A stretch of DNA of 64,000 nt from Paenibacillus sabinae T27 (lineage in GTDB: Bacteria; Bacillota; Bacilli; Paenibacillales; Paenibacillaceae): NCBI RefSeq assembly GCF_000612505.1, contig NZ_CP004078.1, forward strand, positions 3,573,252 through 3,637,251. Reading direction: 5' to 3'. A model generated the notes under the pieces. It did no database searches. It was not told the origin of the DNA and was given only the letters and a program-made list of their open reading frames with translations. Numbering within the stretch: position 1 is the stretch's first letter; every line of letters starts with the position of its first letter. Both the position numbers and the translations under genes were made by a program. Below are positions 34,701-43,672 of this stretch, piece after piece.

Positions 34701-36056
34701 GATCTTTCGCATCCTCCTTCATTCCCCATACCTGGCAGTCCAGCTGCCCGTCCGCCAGCTTCACGACAACCAGATCGCCGAGCTGAACCTCGCTTAGCGA
34801 TTTAATCAAATGCCGTTCCTTCTCATCGTAGACCAGGCTGTAGCCCCGCGCCATGACCTTAAGCGGGCTTAGCGCGTCCAGCGCCTTAAGCTCCGCCGCA
34901 AAGCGGGAGCGCTTGTCCGCAAGACGCGCTTTCATGGCGGCGACAAGCTCGCGCCTTGCGCCGTCGCTCCGGCGCCGCGCGGCAATGGCGCCCTCGCGCG
35001 GGCTATAGCGCTCCAGGCGGTGCCGCAGCACCGCCTGGCCGCTCGCGCGAGCGCGCCAGCCGCGCTTCGGCAGCGCGCTCAAGCCGCTGGCGCAGCATAT
35101 CCAGCCGCTGCGCGTGCTGGAGCAGGTACCGGCGCGGGCTGACCAGCACCGGCGAGCGCTGCAGCGCCGCGAGCCGCTCGCGCCCGCGCATGGCGCGGCG
35201 CTGCAGCCCCTGGCGCAGCAAGCGCTGCAGCTGGCGGAGCTGCGCAGTCAGCTCCGCGGCATGCGGCACGGCCAGCTCCGCTGCGGCCGTGGGCGTCGCG
35301 GCGCGGAGGTTGGCCGCGAAATCGGCGATCGTAAAATCGGTCTCATGACCCACGGCCGAAATGACCGGTATATCCGACGCCGCAATGGCCCTCGCCACCG
35401 CTTCTTCATTGAATGCCCACAGCTCCTCCCAGGGAGCCGCCCCCGCGGCCCACGATGAGCACGTCGGCCTCGCCCATAGCGTTCAGGTCGCGGATCGCCT
35501 TCACGATGGATGGCGCCGCTCCCTTCCCCTGCACGAGTACGGGATAGAGCACGATGGACACCTGCGGAAACCGCCGGCGCAGCGTGATGAGAATATCCCT
35601 AACCGCCGCGCCCGTCGGCGACGTAACGACGCCGATGCAGCGCGGATAGCGGGGCAATGGTCGCTTCAGCTCGGCGGCGAACAGTCCTTCCTGTTCGAGC
35701 TTCTTCTTCAGCTGTTCATAGGCAAGATACAGGCTGCCGATGCCGTCGGGCTGCATGTGCGTGGCATAGAACTGATACTGACCGTCCCTTTCGAATACCG
35801 TCACATTCCCTCTAGCGATGACCCGCGAGCCTTCCTTCGGTACGAAAGGCAGCCGCTGGTTATGGGAAGCGAACATAATCGCCTTGATGCGGCTGCTCTC
35901 ATCCTTGAGCGTAAAATACATATGCCCACTGCCATGATGCGTAAAATTCGAAATTTCTCCCCGAATCCACACATCGGAGAGCAGATGATCCGAGTCAAGC
36001 TTCATGCGGATATAACGGTTGAGATCTTTAATGGAATATACCTTCCGCTCCGCCAT
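34669..36056 (-). pseudogene. xseA: Exodeoxyribonuclease VII large subunit, split by two +1 frameshifts
   Basis: The large catalytic subunit would span this whole interval. The first 210 residues (OB-fold IRGEISNFTHHGSGHMYF, then GVVTSPTGAAVRDI and GRGGGSL) are in one frame; an extra G near 35428-35430 changes the expected [12 protein letters not shown] into SLGGAVGIQ and a stop. The second frame continues with [28 protein letters not shown] until about 35040, where another extra G (GAGCGGCCAGG for GAGCGCCAGG) shifts again; the third frame ends with LSPLKVMARGYSLVYDE. Removing both bases restores a full-length protein. Either both are sequencing or assembly errors in a GC-rich stretch, or the gene is dead. 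Confidence 0.85.
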
Positions 36057-36066
36057 GATGCCTGTC

Positions 36067-36924
36067 CTATTCCAGTCCGCGGCGGCGCTTGGCCGCAGTC
36101 AGCGTGTTCACCATCAGCATCGTAATCGTCATCGGGCCTACGCCTCCCGGAACCGGCGTAATGTAACCGGCGACTTCCTTGGCGCTATCGTAGTCAACGT
36201 CTCCCGCCAGCTTGCCGTTATCCAGACGGTTCATGCCCACGTCGATGACGACCGCGCCCGGCTTCACATAAGAAGCGTCAACAAAGTTGGCGCGGCCGAT
36301 CGCCACCACAAGCACATCGGCCTGTTTGCACAGCTCGGCCATATTCACTGTGCGGGAATGGCACATGGTAACCGTCGCGTTCTCCCGCTGGAGCAGCAGG
36401 GATACCGGCTTGCCGACAATATTGCTGCGGCCGATTACAACAGCGTGTTTGCCGGAAAGATCGATACCCGTGCGCTTGATCAGTTCAATTACACCGGCCG
36501 GAGTACAAGGAAGCAGGCTGTCGTCGCCGATAACCAGATTGCCGACGTTAACCGGATGAAAGCCGTCGACATCCTTCTCTACGGAGATGGCGTCGATCAC
36601 CGCTTTTTCGTTAATGTGCTTTGGCAGCGGGAGCTGCACCAGAATGCCGTCGATTTCGTCCGCCTTGTTCAGCTCGTCAACGAGCGCGAGCAGCTCCTCC
36701 TGGGAAGTTGATGCCGGCAGCCGGTGAACTACCGAATGGAAGCCGAGACTGATGCAGGTTTTTTCCTTACTGTTGACATATACCTGCGATCCCGGGTCTT
36801 CCCCGACAAGCACTACAGCCAAACCAGGCTTTACGCCGCGCTGCGAAAGCGCCTCGACCTCACGGGCAATATCCACACGAATTTCTTCGGAAACCAGTTT
36901 ACCGCTGATGATTGCTGCTGTCAT
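36067..36924 (-). CDS. folD: Bifunctional methylenetetrahydrofolate dehydrogenase/cyclohydrolase
   Basis: Interconverts one-carbon tetrahydrofolate forms. The 285-residue protein has the active-site region YVNSKEKTC with the catalytic lysine, [12 protein letters not shown], the Rossmann motif [12 protein letters not shown] and the closing [12 protein letters not shown] 36924 follows AAAGGGGAG; the longer frame to 37002 lacks a ribosome site. It lies between nusB and xseA, 10 nt before the latter, as in B. subtilis. Confidence 0.97.
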   Translation of the reverse strand: MTAAIISGKLVSEEIRVDIAREVEALSQRGVKPGLAVVLVGEDPGSQVYVNSKEKTCISLGFHSVVHRLPASTSQEELLALVDELNKADEIDGILVQLPLPKHINEKAVIDAISVEKDVDGFHPVNVGNLVIGDDSLLPCTPAGVIELIKRTGIDLSGKHAVVIGRSNIVGKPVSLLLQRENATVTMCHSRTVNMAELCKQADVLVVAIGRANFVDASYVKPGAVVIDVGMNRLDNGKLAGDVDYDSAKEVAGYITPVPGGVGPMTITMLMVNTLTAAKRRRGLE

Positions 36925-37027
36925 GACACTTATCTCCCCTTTAGTGAACTTTTTGTAGTAAGGTTGTCTTTTGCGAAAAAGGGCCAACAAGACGCATTTC
37001 ATTTGCTTTTTTAAAGCAGTTTCATTT

Positions 37028-37480
37028 CTAGGAATGCTTTGTCTTCAGCTCTTCCAAATCCTGAATCATTTTTCCCAGCACTCCGTTGACGAACTTGCCG
37101 GAATCCTCAGTGCCGAAATGCTTGGCAAGCTCGATGGCTTCATTGACGGCAACCTTGGCCGGAACATCATTCAAATAGATCATTTCATAGGCCGCCAGCC
37201 GCAAAATTTGACGGTCGACGCGAGACAGCCGGCTCATCTGCCAACCTTTCAGGTAATGCTCCAGCATATCGTCAATCGCAGGCTTGGCTTCCCAAATGCC
37301 GTTGACATGGCTGAGCACATAATCTTTCAGCAGCAGCTCGTCCGAAATAACCCGCTCCGTCTCATTCTCCTCCGACGCTTCTTCCAGCAGCATCTCCACC
37401 GCCTCGCCGCTCTCGACCTCGTTCATCTCCATTTGATACAGGCTTTGTACTATAATTTCTCTCGCTACACGTCTTTTCAT
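37028..37480 (-). CDS. nusB: Transcription antitermination factor NusB
   Basis: An RNA-binding protein that with NusE forms part of the rRNA antitermination complex. The 150-residue all-helical protein carries [17 protein letters not shown] R-A-R-E-I near the start and the C-terminal family pattern [15 protein letters not shown] and [14 protein letters not shown]. It is encoded between the DUF2273/amaP/asp23 genes and folD, as in other Bacillales. A stretch of 242 nt upstream separates it from DUF2273; that gap holds a terminator-like hairpin and a plus-strand run of hydrophobic codons that I do not accept as a gene. Confidence 0.96.
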   Translation of the reverse strand: MKRRVAREIIVQSLYQMEMNEVESGEAVEMLLEEASEENETERVISDELLLKDYVLSHVNGIWEAKPAIDDMLEHYLKGWQMSRLSRVDRQILRLAAYEMIYLNDVPAKVAVNEAIELAKHFGTEDSGKFVNGVLGKMIQDLEELKTKHS

Positions 37481-37644
37481 TGGGTTCCTCCTTATAATGA
37501 TCCAGGCGATCGTTCAAATGCCCCGCTTCCATGTGAAATGGATGGAGACCTTCTTGGTATGCTTATATTAGGATGTACACTTTTCGTTCTGTTCATCGTC
37601 CTTGCTTCAGCGTCTGCTTAACCTCCAGATAGTCATTAAACGCA

Positions 37645-37716
37645 AAAAAACCGCACCGCCCTTCCCTCGGGCAAAACAAACAGCAGACCAGTTTCGCTCC
37701 GAAAGAAAGGCTTTAG
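37645..37716 (-). terminator. Terminator-like structure after DUF2273 gene
   Basis: AACCGC (37711-37716) can pair with GCGGTT just before a seven-T run on the minus strand, with an inner GCCC/GGGC hairpin. The large loop makes this a moderate call. Confidence 0.45.
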
Positions 37717-37722
37717 CGCGGT

Positions 37723-37953
37723 TCACTTGAAGGGACGCCAGCGGGCCGACAGCTGCTCCAGAAGCTCCCGCCAAGGGAACAATGGAGCCTGCGCGTCTTT
37801 CCTGCCGCCAAGCGTATATCCGATGAACACAACCAGTGCAAAGAACAGCATATCCCAGAAACCGCTAATTAAATAAATGATGCCAAGAATTAAGCCAAAG
37901 GCTACTCCGGCGATTCTGCCACCGTGACTTTCCCAAATTTCTCTCCAAGGCAT
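37723..37953 (-). CDS. DUF2273 small membrane protein
   Basis: A 76-residue protein with two closely spaced membrane segments (about 13-46), starting MPWREIWESHGGRIAG, the DUF2273 pattern. Genes of this family travel with amaP and Asp23-type genes, as here, and probably help tether Asp23 proteins to the membrane. It starts 15 nt after the amaP stop. Confidence 0.85.
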   Translation of the reverse strand: MPWREIWESHGGRIAGVAFGLILGIIYLISGFWDMLFFALVVFIGYTLGGRKDAQAPLFPWRELLEQLSARWRPFK

Positions 37954-37968
37954 AAGGGAAACTCACCT

Positions 37969-38511
37969 CTATTCCACTCGACTTTTGAAGCTTGGGGACT
38001 GTGCAAGATTCGCAATATAGACGGAGACGTCCGCAACCGGAACGCCCGTCGTTTCCTGTACGTATTCATGTACCTGCCGCTGGATTTCCGATGTCAGGAG
38101 CGGCAGCGAATGCTCGCCGTCAACTACGCCCCGGATCATAATTTCCAGTCCCGCCTGGGAAACACGGATGCGCGATTTCAGGTCGCGAATGCCTTTAACC
38201 CGTCCGGCTGCTTTCAGGCTCAGATTCTCGATTGTTTCCATCGAGATCTGAATATCCCCGTATTCCGTTCGCTGATCCACTGACAGGGTGGAAGTCCGCT
38301 CCCGGCGCAGAGAAATGTAGAAGAACCGGATACTAAGAAGAAATAAAATGACCGCCACGGCAATCGCAGCAATATAAGCGGTGTCCCAATCCCGGATCCT
38401 CAGATTATTCATTGGGAGAACCCCGCTTAACAGGAGGATGGCAATAACGGATAATGCTCCGATGCTCAAGCTGTAGATAAACAGCAAAAGTCTGTCCAAA
38501 ATTTTCGCCAC
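37969..38511 (-). CDS. amaP: Alkaline shock response membrane anchor protein AmaP
   Basis: A 180-residue protein with two membrane spans near the N-terminus (about 8-30 and 45-67) and a C-terminal Asp23-like soluble domain (YGDIQISMETIENLSLKAA, then QRQVHEYVQETTGVPV). In Staphylococcus AmaP holds Asp23 at the membrane during envelope stress. Translation starts at GTG after AAGGAGG. It lies directly after an Asp23-family gene and before DUF2273, forming a three-gene envelope-stress module. Confidence 0.9.
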   Translation of the reverse strand: MAKILDRLLLFIYSLSIGALSVIAILLLSGVLPMNNLRIRDWDTAYIAAIAVAVILFLLSIRFFYISLRRERTSTLSVDQRTEYGDIQISMETIENLSLKAAGRVKGIRDLKSRIRVSQAGLEIMIRGVVDGEHSLPLLTSEIQRQVHEYVQETTGVPVADVSVYIANLAQSPSFKSRVE

Positions 38512-38538
38512 GAGCCTCTTAACCTCCTTAAAGTAGAC

Positions 38539-38568
38539 TAAACCCTCGACTTGACCGTCGGGGGTTTA
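38539..38568 (-). terminator. Hairpin between asp23 and amaP genes
   Basis: TAAACCCTCGAC and GTCGGGGGTTTA pair over 11 of 12 positions; there is no clean T-run, so it may be an attenuator or an mRNA-processing structure. Confidence 0.45.
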
Positions 38569-38585
38569 ATGAAGACCGGAAGTCC

Positions 38586-39002
38586 TTATTTCACACGAAG
38601 GGCAATATCGGTATCGTCACTAACGGTGTTCTTCTCTGCTGTCTTGAACTGTACGTCGTGAATATGCACATTCACTTCTACGACCGTCAGGCCGGTCATC
38701 GTCTCGATCGACCGCTTGACGTTACGCTGGATTTCCGCCGCCACTTCCGGAAGACGGGTACCGTATTCGATAATTACAGAGACATCCACAGCGGCTTCAC
38801 GCTGTCCAACTTCCACCTTAACGCCTTTTGAAAGGTTCTTGCGGCCCAGCAGCTCGACAATGCCTCCGGCAAAACCTCCGCTCATGCCCGCTACGCCTTT
38901 AACCTCTACGGTCGCGAGCCCCGCGATGACCTCAATCACCTCGGGAGCGATTTGAATTTCACCGATTTCCGTACGTTCGAATTCTGTCGGCAATGTACTC
39001 AT
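38586..39002 (-). CDS. Asp23/Gls24 family envelope stress protein (YqhY-like)
   Basis: A 138-residue Asp23-family protein: IGEIQIAPEVIEVIAGLATVEV at the N-terminus, VDVSVIIEYGTRLPEVA in the middle and VVEVNVHIHDVQF near the end. In B. subtilis YqhY sits at the same place after accC and its loss perturbs acetyl-CoA carboxylase activity. A good sigma-A promoter lies just upstream, so it need not depend on accBC transcription. Confidence 0.92.
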   Translation of the reverse strand: MSTLPTEFERTEIGEIQIAPEVIEVIAGLATVEVKGVAGMSGGFAGGIVELLGRKNLSKGVKVEVGQREAAVDVSVIIEYGTRLPEVAAEIQRNVKRSIETMTGLTVVEVNVHIHDVQFKTAEKNTVSDDTDIALRVK

Positions 39003-39069
39003 TTAGTCCCCCACACCTTTCGTATTTGTTACTGACGGCAAGCTTGAAGCACGTCTCTCCATTAAACAT

Positions 39070-39098
39070 ACTATATCATTTGGCGAACTTTATGACAA
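39070..39098 (-). promoter_or_regulatory. Promoter of the asp23-amaP-DUF2273 module
   Basis: Minus strand TTGTCA (39098-39093), 17-nt spacer, TATAGT (39075-39070), with TG one base before the -10. It lies 68 nt before the asp23 start. Confidence 0.65.
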
Positions 39099-39114
39099 AC
39101 CAAACCGCCCCGTC

Positions 39115-40458
39115 CTAAATTTCATTTTCTTCAAGGAATTTGATATCGAAATGACCGTCCAGAAATACGGGATGCTCCAGCAGTTTTTGATGAAATGGAA
39201 TGGTTGTATGTATTCCTTCAATGGCAAACTCGCCAAGAGCCCGCTTCATTTTATGAATCGCCTCCTGGCGCGTCGGAGCCCAAACGATAAGCTTGGCAAT
39301 CATGGAGTCATAAAAAGGCGAAATCATTCCGCCGGGGTAAGCGGCGCTGTCCACACGGACGCCAAGTCCGCCCGGAGGCAGGTAAAAACCGATCTTGCCC
39401 GGAGAAGGCATGAAATTCTTGGCCGGATCTTCGGCGTTAATGCGGCATTCGATCGACCAGCCGTTGATGACGATATCTTCCTGGGTGAACGAAAGAGGAT
39501 TTCCTTCGGCCACCGAGATCATTTCCTTGATCAGATCGACGCCCGTCACCATTTCGGTAACCGGATGCTCGACCTGGATGCGGGTATTCATTTCCATAAA
39601 ATAGAACTGGCCGTCCGGCCCGAGCAAAAACTCCAGGGTTCCCGCACCGGAATAATTCACGGCTTGCGCGGCGCGGACAGCCGCATCGCCCATGGCTTGG
39701 CGGATTTCCGGCGTAAGTACGGGGCAAGGCGCCTCCTCAACCAGCTTCTGGCGGCGGCGCTGCACGGAACAATCCCGTTCGCCGAGATGAACCACGTTGC
39801 CGTGATTGTCGGCGATAATCTGGATCTCGACATGCTTCATGCCCGTCAGATACTTCTCCAGATAGACCCCGGCGTTGCCGAATGCCTTCTGTGCTTCCTG
39901 CTGGGCTGCGGTAATCTGCTTGATCAGCGATTCCTCGTCTTCGGCGATGCGAATGCCTTTGCCTCCGCCTCCGGCCGTAGCCTTGATGATAACCGGATAG
40001 CCGATCTCTCTGCCGAGGAGAACCGCATCTTCCACATCCTCGATAAGTCCGTCGGAGCCAGGTATAACCGGAACTCCGGCATTCTTCATCGTATCTTTCG
40101 CCACCGCCTTGTCGCCCATTCGCGTGATGGCTTCAGGAGACGGTCCGATAAATGTGATATTGCAGGAACCGCAAATCTCGGCAAAATCGGCATTCTCGGC
40201 AAGAAAACCGTAGCCGGGATGGATGGCGTCACATTCGGTCAGGGTGGCGACGCTCATAATATTCGTAAAATTCAAATAGCTGTCCTTGGAAGCGGTCGGT
40301 CCGATACAATACGCTTCATCGGCCAGCCGGACATGCAGCGAATCCCGGTCGGGCTCCGAATAGACCGCCACGGTGGAAATTCCCAATTCGCGGCAGGCGC
40401 GAATAATCCGAACGGCGATTTCCCCCCGATTGGCGATCAGCACTTTTTGTATATTCAT
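39115..40458 (-). CDS. accC: Acetyl-CoA carboxylase, biotin carboxylase subunit
   Basis: Carboxylates the biotin on AccB with bicarbonate and ATP, the first step of fatty acid synthesis. The 447-residue ATP-grasp enzyme has [20 protein letters not shown] at the N-terminus, the Gly-rich loop [34 protein letters not shown] and the biotin carboxylase C-terminal domain. It begins 16 nt after accB. Function is certain at this level. Confidence 0.98.
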   Translation of the reverse strand: MNIQKVLIANRGEIAVRIIRACRELGISTVAVYSEPDRDSLHVRLADEAYCIGPTASKDSYLNFTNIMSVATLTECDAIHPGYGFLAENADFAEICGSCNITFIGPSPEAITRMGDKAVAKDTMKNAGVPVIPGSDGLIEDVEDAVLLGREIGYPVIIKATAGGGGKGIRIAEDEESLIKQITAAQQEAQKAFGNAGVYLEKYLTGMKHVEIQIIADNHGNVVHLGERDCSVQRRRQKLVEEAPCPVLTPEIRQAMGDAAVRAAQAVNYSGAGTLEFLLGPDGQFYFMEMNTRIQVEHPVTEMVTGVDLIKEMISVAEGNPLSFTQEDIVINGWSIECRINAEDPAKNFMPSPGKIGFYLPPGGLGVRVDSAAYPGGMISPFYDSMIAKLIVWAPTRQEAIHKMKRALGEFAIEGIHTTIPFHQKLLEHPVFLDGHFDIKFLEENEI

Positions 40459-40474
40459 TTCTTTCCTCCCGATT

Positions 40475-41008
40475 CTAAGATTCCGGTTTCACCAGGAACA
40501 GCGGCTGGCCGTACTCCACAAGCTGTCCGTCCTCGGCGAGAACGGATACAATCTCCCCACGGACTTCCGCTTCCAGCTCGTTCATCAGCTTCATCGCTTC
40601 AATTATGCATACCGTTGTCTTCTCGGTCACCCGGTCGCCTGCGCTGACGAATGGAGGAGAGTCCGGTGATGCCGAGGTGTAGAATGTTCCCACCATGGGA
40701 GAAACGATTTTATGTAAGTTTCCTTCTGCGGGAGCAGCCGGTGTCTCCTGCTGCGGAGTCGCTTGAACGGGAGCAGCCTGAGCGGGTGCGGCTTGACCGA
40801 TAATCTGCTGAGGAACCGGCGGCTGCGGAGCTGACGTAAATTGATAAGGATAAGGAGCAGCCGGAACCACATGCGCTTCCGCCGCTTCGGATCGGTCCGG
40901 TTTGCGGATGGCCAGCTTCATTCCTTCACTTTCAATCTCCAGTTCGTGGACGGAAGAGGTCTGGTCCAGCAGTTTGATCAATTCCTTAATTTCGCTTAAT
41001 TTGAACAT
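40475..41008 (-). CDS. accB: Acetyl-CoA carboxylase, biotin carboxyl carrier protein
   Basis: Carries biotin between the carboxylase and carboxyltransferase sites. The 177-residue protein has an N-terminal helical part ([16 protein letters not shown]), an Ala/Pro/Gln-rich flexible linker (about 50-95) and a C-terminal biotinyl domain with the biotinylated lysine in IEAMKLMNE (about residue 143). It is transcribed before accC from its own promoter and has an unusual structured leader. Confidence 0.97.
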   Translation of the reverse strand: MFKLSEIKELIKLLDQTSSVHELEIESEGMKLAIRKPDRSEAAEAHVVPAAPYPYQFTSAPQPPVPQQIIGQAAPAQAAPVQATPQQETPAAPAEGNLHKIVSPMVGTFYTSASPDSPPFVSAGDRVTEKTTVCIIEAMKLMNELEAEVRGEIVSVLAEDGQLVEYGQPLFLVKPES

Positions 41009-41043
41009 TTCGATCAGTTCACTCCTTCAGCTTTCACTTGAAA

Positions 41044-41183
41044 CCGCCAACTTGGCGGAAAAGAAGAAACGTTAACGCTTCCTTGAGAAAGAACATCTTC
41101 CGTTTCAACTAATATTAGTAGGATGCCGGATTCGCTCGAAGCTTATCCTCCTATACTTCATGATAACTTTATGTATTATATCA
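41044..41183 (-). promoter_or_regulatory. accB promoter and structured leader
   Basis: TGATATAAT (41183-41175, minus strand) is an extended -10. The leader then holds the palindrome ACTAATATTAGT (41108-41119) and a perfect hairpin CCGCCAA-G-TTGGCGG (41058-41044) close to the ribosome site. No known regulator motif could be assigned; AAGAAGAAAC at 41061 also begins the 100-bp repeat elsewhere. Confidence 0.5.
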
Positions 41184-41199
41184 CAAACGCAAGAAATGG

Positions 41200-41227
41200 A
41201 AAGAGCCCGGGAAAACCCGAGCTCTTT
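41200..41227 (-). terminator. Terminator of the spoIIIA operon
   Basis: Stem AAGAGCTCGGG / CCCGGGCTCTT with a TTTT loop, followed by TTCC on the minus strand, 30 nt past the spoIIIAH stop. Confidence 0.65.
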
Positions 41228-41256
41228 CGTTAATTTATGAGTTTTTTCTGTTTGAT

Positions 41257-42147
41257 TTACTCTTCCGAAACATGCTGTACGCTCACTTTATCCTGGGATA
41301 CGCTCAGCTCTTTCATGACAAGATCGATGATGGAAGCCGCCTGCTTCACGTCCAGCTTGCTGCTCAGAACGACAACTTTATAGGAGTTGCCTTCTTCCTT
41401 GACAATTGCTTCGCTATACTGCTGCTGAAGCTTTTCTTCGATTCCGGTGATCTTGGACTCCTTCTCTTCCAACTGGTGCAGCTGCTCCTGGGCGGCCGCG
41501 CTGTCTGCAGGCGATTTGTCCATATCGTTGATCTTGGCCATCAAATCCTGCTGTTCCTTCAGGTTCTTCTGATCTCGTTCATACAAATAGTTGGTGAACA
41601 GGCTGGAGGCCGACGCGCTTTGCGAGGCGACTTCATTCAGTACGGCCGCGTCGCTCTTTGACGCGCTGCCGTCCGCCGAGGCGCTATCCTTGCCATTGTC
41701 CGCCGAGGTGCTGTCCGGTTTGGCTGATGCGGCCGGCGCCGAATCGGAAGTCTGATCCTTGGCGCCTTCCGAAGAAGAGTCTGCGGCGGATTTGCCGTTA
41801 TCCGTTCCCGCCGCCGGCGAGTTCGGATCGTCTGCCTCCGAGCTTGCGGCGGCATTCGGATCAGCAGCAGCGTTCGGATCGGCGGCAGCGTTCGGATCAG
41901 CGGCAGCCCCAGGATCTGCTGACGAATCCGTGTTTTGCGAAGTCACTTCGCTGACTTCCGCGCCGCTGTCGGCCGTCGATGGAAGGGCGTCGCCGGACGA
42001 ATTCTTGACGGAATCCACCTGAATCGTTCCGGCTGTCTCCTTGGGCGATGAAACGCCCGAGTCTTCCGTGAACAAATAATACGCAGAGAGCACCACCATC
42101 AAGCTGAGCATGGATACCAACCAGATTGTTTGTCTTTTGCCGTTCAT
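41257..42147 (-). CDS. spoIIIAH: Stage III sporulation protein AH
   Basis: Mother-cell protein that pairs with forespore SpoIIQ to form the channel across the intermembrane space. The 296-residue protein has one N-terminal span (about 9-27), a very long Ser/Ala/Asp-rich linker (about 30-185) and the YscJ/FliF-like domain at the C-terminus (SYKVVVLSSKLDVKQAASIIDLV). The linker includes the peptide DPNAAA repeated three times, encoded by an 18-bp tandem repeat. B. subtilis SpoIIIAH is about 218 residues, so the linker is enlarged here. Confidence 0.94.
   Translation of the reverse strand: MNGKRQTIWLVSMLSLMVVLSAYYLFTEDSGVSSPKETAGTIQVDSVKNSSGDALPSTADSGAEVSEVTSQNTDSSADPGAAADPNAAADPNAAADPNAAASSEADDPNSPAAGTDNGKSAADSSSEGAKDQTSDSAPAASAKPDSTSADNGKDSASADGSASKSDAAVLNEVASQSASASSLFTNYLYERDQKNLKEQQDLMAKINDMDKSPADSAAAQEQLHQLEEKESKITGIEEKLQQQYSEAIVKEEGNSYKVVVLSSKLDVKQAASIIDLVMKELSVSQDKVSVQHVSEE
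41848..41901. repeat. 18-bp tandem repeat within spoIIIAH
   Basis: Three units of the form GC(A/G)GCGTTCGGATC(A/G)GC(A/G) encode DPNAAA on the minus strand; the repeat length is a multiple of three, so copy changes keep the frame. Confidence 0.8.
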
Positions 42148-42209
42148 TGCTTTTCCTCCTTTTTGCTGTTCCTTCGGATTCGGCGTTTAGGCCGCTGCGC
42201 TAAGAAGAG

Positions 42210-42851
42210 CTATTCCTGTTTGCGCGGCACGACGGAAATGCGGTAGCTTGGCACGTTCAGCGCTTTTTGCACCGCCTGCTCGATCAGTCCCCTCACCACC
42301 TTGTTCTCGGCTCCTTTGGCAACAATAACGACGCCGCGGACCTGAGGCTTGATTCGTTTGGTAATAATCGGCGTCTCGTCTCCGGATTGACTGTAAGTGA
42401 CGATCTCGCCGTCTCTGGTGTACGTGGTTGTGTGGCGCTTGCCGCCGTTCGCATCGGTCTCATCGCTGAGCTGCTGGGAATCGTTCATGTTCCGCTGGAC
42501 GACGACCTCCTCGGTGGAATCGACGGTAACCATAATGTCCACCGTGCCGACTCCGACGATTTGCTCCAAAATTCCCTTCATGCGGTTCTCCATCTCCCGT
42601 TCGATGCCGTCAAACGAGCTGGCACTTCCATCTGCCGTTTCCTGCATCGCCGCCTGCGAGCTCTGGTTCTGGGGCGGCTCTCTACTCGTATTCTCGCTGT
42701 CGAGCTTCTTCACATTGACAAAAGAATTGAACAGCATGATCGCCACGCCCAGCAAACCCAGAATAATCAACCAGCGGAACGTATGGTTCCGCTTCGGGTT
42801 CTCTGCTCCGCCTCCGATCAACTGTTCCAGCTTCTTCAGCCAGTTGCCCAT
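42210..42851 (-). CDS. spoIIIAG: Stage III sporulation protein AG
   Basis: Forms a large ring in the mother-cell membrane, part of the feeding-tube complex. The 213-residue protein has one membrane span (about 25-45), a short linker and a ring-building domain with MKGILEQIVGVGTVDIMVTVDST and RGVVIVAKGAEN. It precedes spoIIIAH by 62 nt. Confidence 0.95.
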   Translation of the reverse strand: MGNWLKKLEQLIGGGAENPKRNHTFRWLIILGLLGVAIMLFNSFVNVKKLDSENTSREPPQNQSSQAAMQETADGSASSFDGIEREMENRMKGILEQIVGVGTVDIMVTVDSTEEVVVQRNMNDSQQLSDETDANGGKRHTTTYTRDGEIVTYSQSGDETPIITKRIKPQVRGVVIVAKGAENKVVRGLIEQAVQKALNVPSYRISVVPRKQE

Positions 42852-42892
42852 TTCGTAACTCCTCCCTCACGTTAAATCCGATTCGACGGCGC

Positions 42893-43651
42893 CTACAGCT
42901 TCTCGCCACTGCCGCTCAGCACGGTAATCTTCTCGGGGTCCAGACTCCAGTTCTTCTGGAGCATAGCCGTTACCGCTTTGGCGTCGGTGCCGCCCGAGCT
43001 CCCGTCTTCACCCGGTACGGCTCCCGCCGGAACTGCCGCCCCGGGGCTCTCTCCGGTCTCCTTCAGCCCGTTCTTCCCTTCGCCGAGCTCGACCTTGATA
43101 TCCTCCACAGGCTGAACCGTGATTGGAACACTCCCGCTGCTGCCGGGACCCCCTGGGACTGCGCCCTGCGATGCGACTCCTTCTGCGGGAAGCTTGACGA
43201 CCACCCCGGTGATTACCGGCACGGCACTGTCTCCGGCTCCATTCGCAAGGGCGAGTGTTACGGTCACATTCGCTCCCCGTTTCCCCGTCTCGCCGGCAAT
43301 CTGCTCCCGCATCTGCCCGGCGATCTGCTGCGCCGCAAGCTTCAGGCTCTGGTCCCTCCCGCCTGCGGCCAGCTTCTGCCCTTCGGCCAGTATACGCGCA
43401 AGCTCGGCGTCTTCCGCCTTGCTTTGCCCGGGCGCCCCGCCGTCCGACCGGTTGAAGGCCAGGCTGAGCTCGGAAGCCGCATCGCCTTTCAGCAGCGAGA
43501 CGATGGGGCTCAGAATCGTAAGCAGGACCAGCAGGCTGAGCACGAGCCTCGCATAGCGCTCCATCGATTTGCCAGGCAGAAGCAGTTCGACGAAGGACGC
43601 CAGCAGCACGATCATTATGATTTCCCGCAGCCAATCCCCAAGCCAGCTCAT
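42893..43651 (-). CDS. spoIIIAF: Stage III sporulation protein AF
   Basis: A membrane protein of the engulfment-stage channel with two N-terminal spans (about 8-55: LGDWLREIIMIVLLASFVELLLP, then LVLSLLVLLTILSPI) and a soluble, Gly/Pro-rich domain. At 252 residues it is longer than the B. subtilis protein (about 206) because of a low-complexity stretch (about 165-225). The C-terminus is hydrophilic. It overlaps neither neighbour and lies between AE and AG. Confidence 0.93.
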   Translation of the reverse strand: MSWLGDWLREIIMIVLLASFVELLLPGKSMERYARLVLSLLVLLTILSPIVSLLKGDAASELSLAFNRSDGGAPGQSKAEDAELARILAEGQKLAAGGRDQSLKLAAQQIAGQMREQIAGETGKRGANVTVTLALANGAGDSAVPVITGVVVKLPAEGVASQGAVPGGPGSSGSVPITVQPVEDIKVELGEGKNGLKETGESPGAAVPAGAVPGEDGSSGGTDAKAVTAMLQKNWSLDPEKITVLSGSGEKL

Positions 43652-43672
43652 GGTTCTCCTCCTTGTGAAGCT

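Noticed and set aside
37537..37621. 27-codon hydrophobic plus-strand frame upstream of nusB ending LFVLFIVLASASA
   Set aside because: It lacks a ribosome site at the expected distance and a plus-strand promoter; it may be chance.
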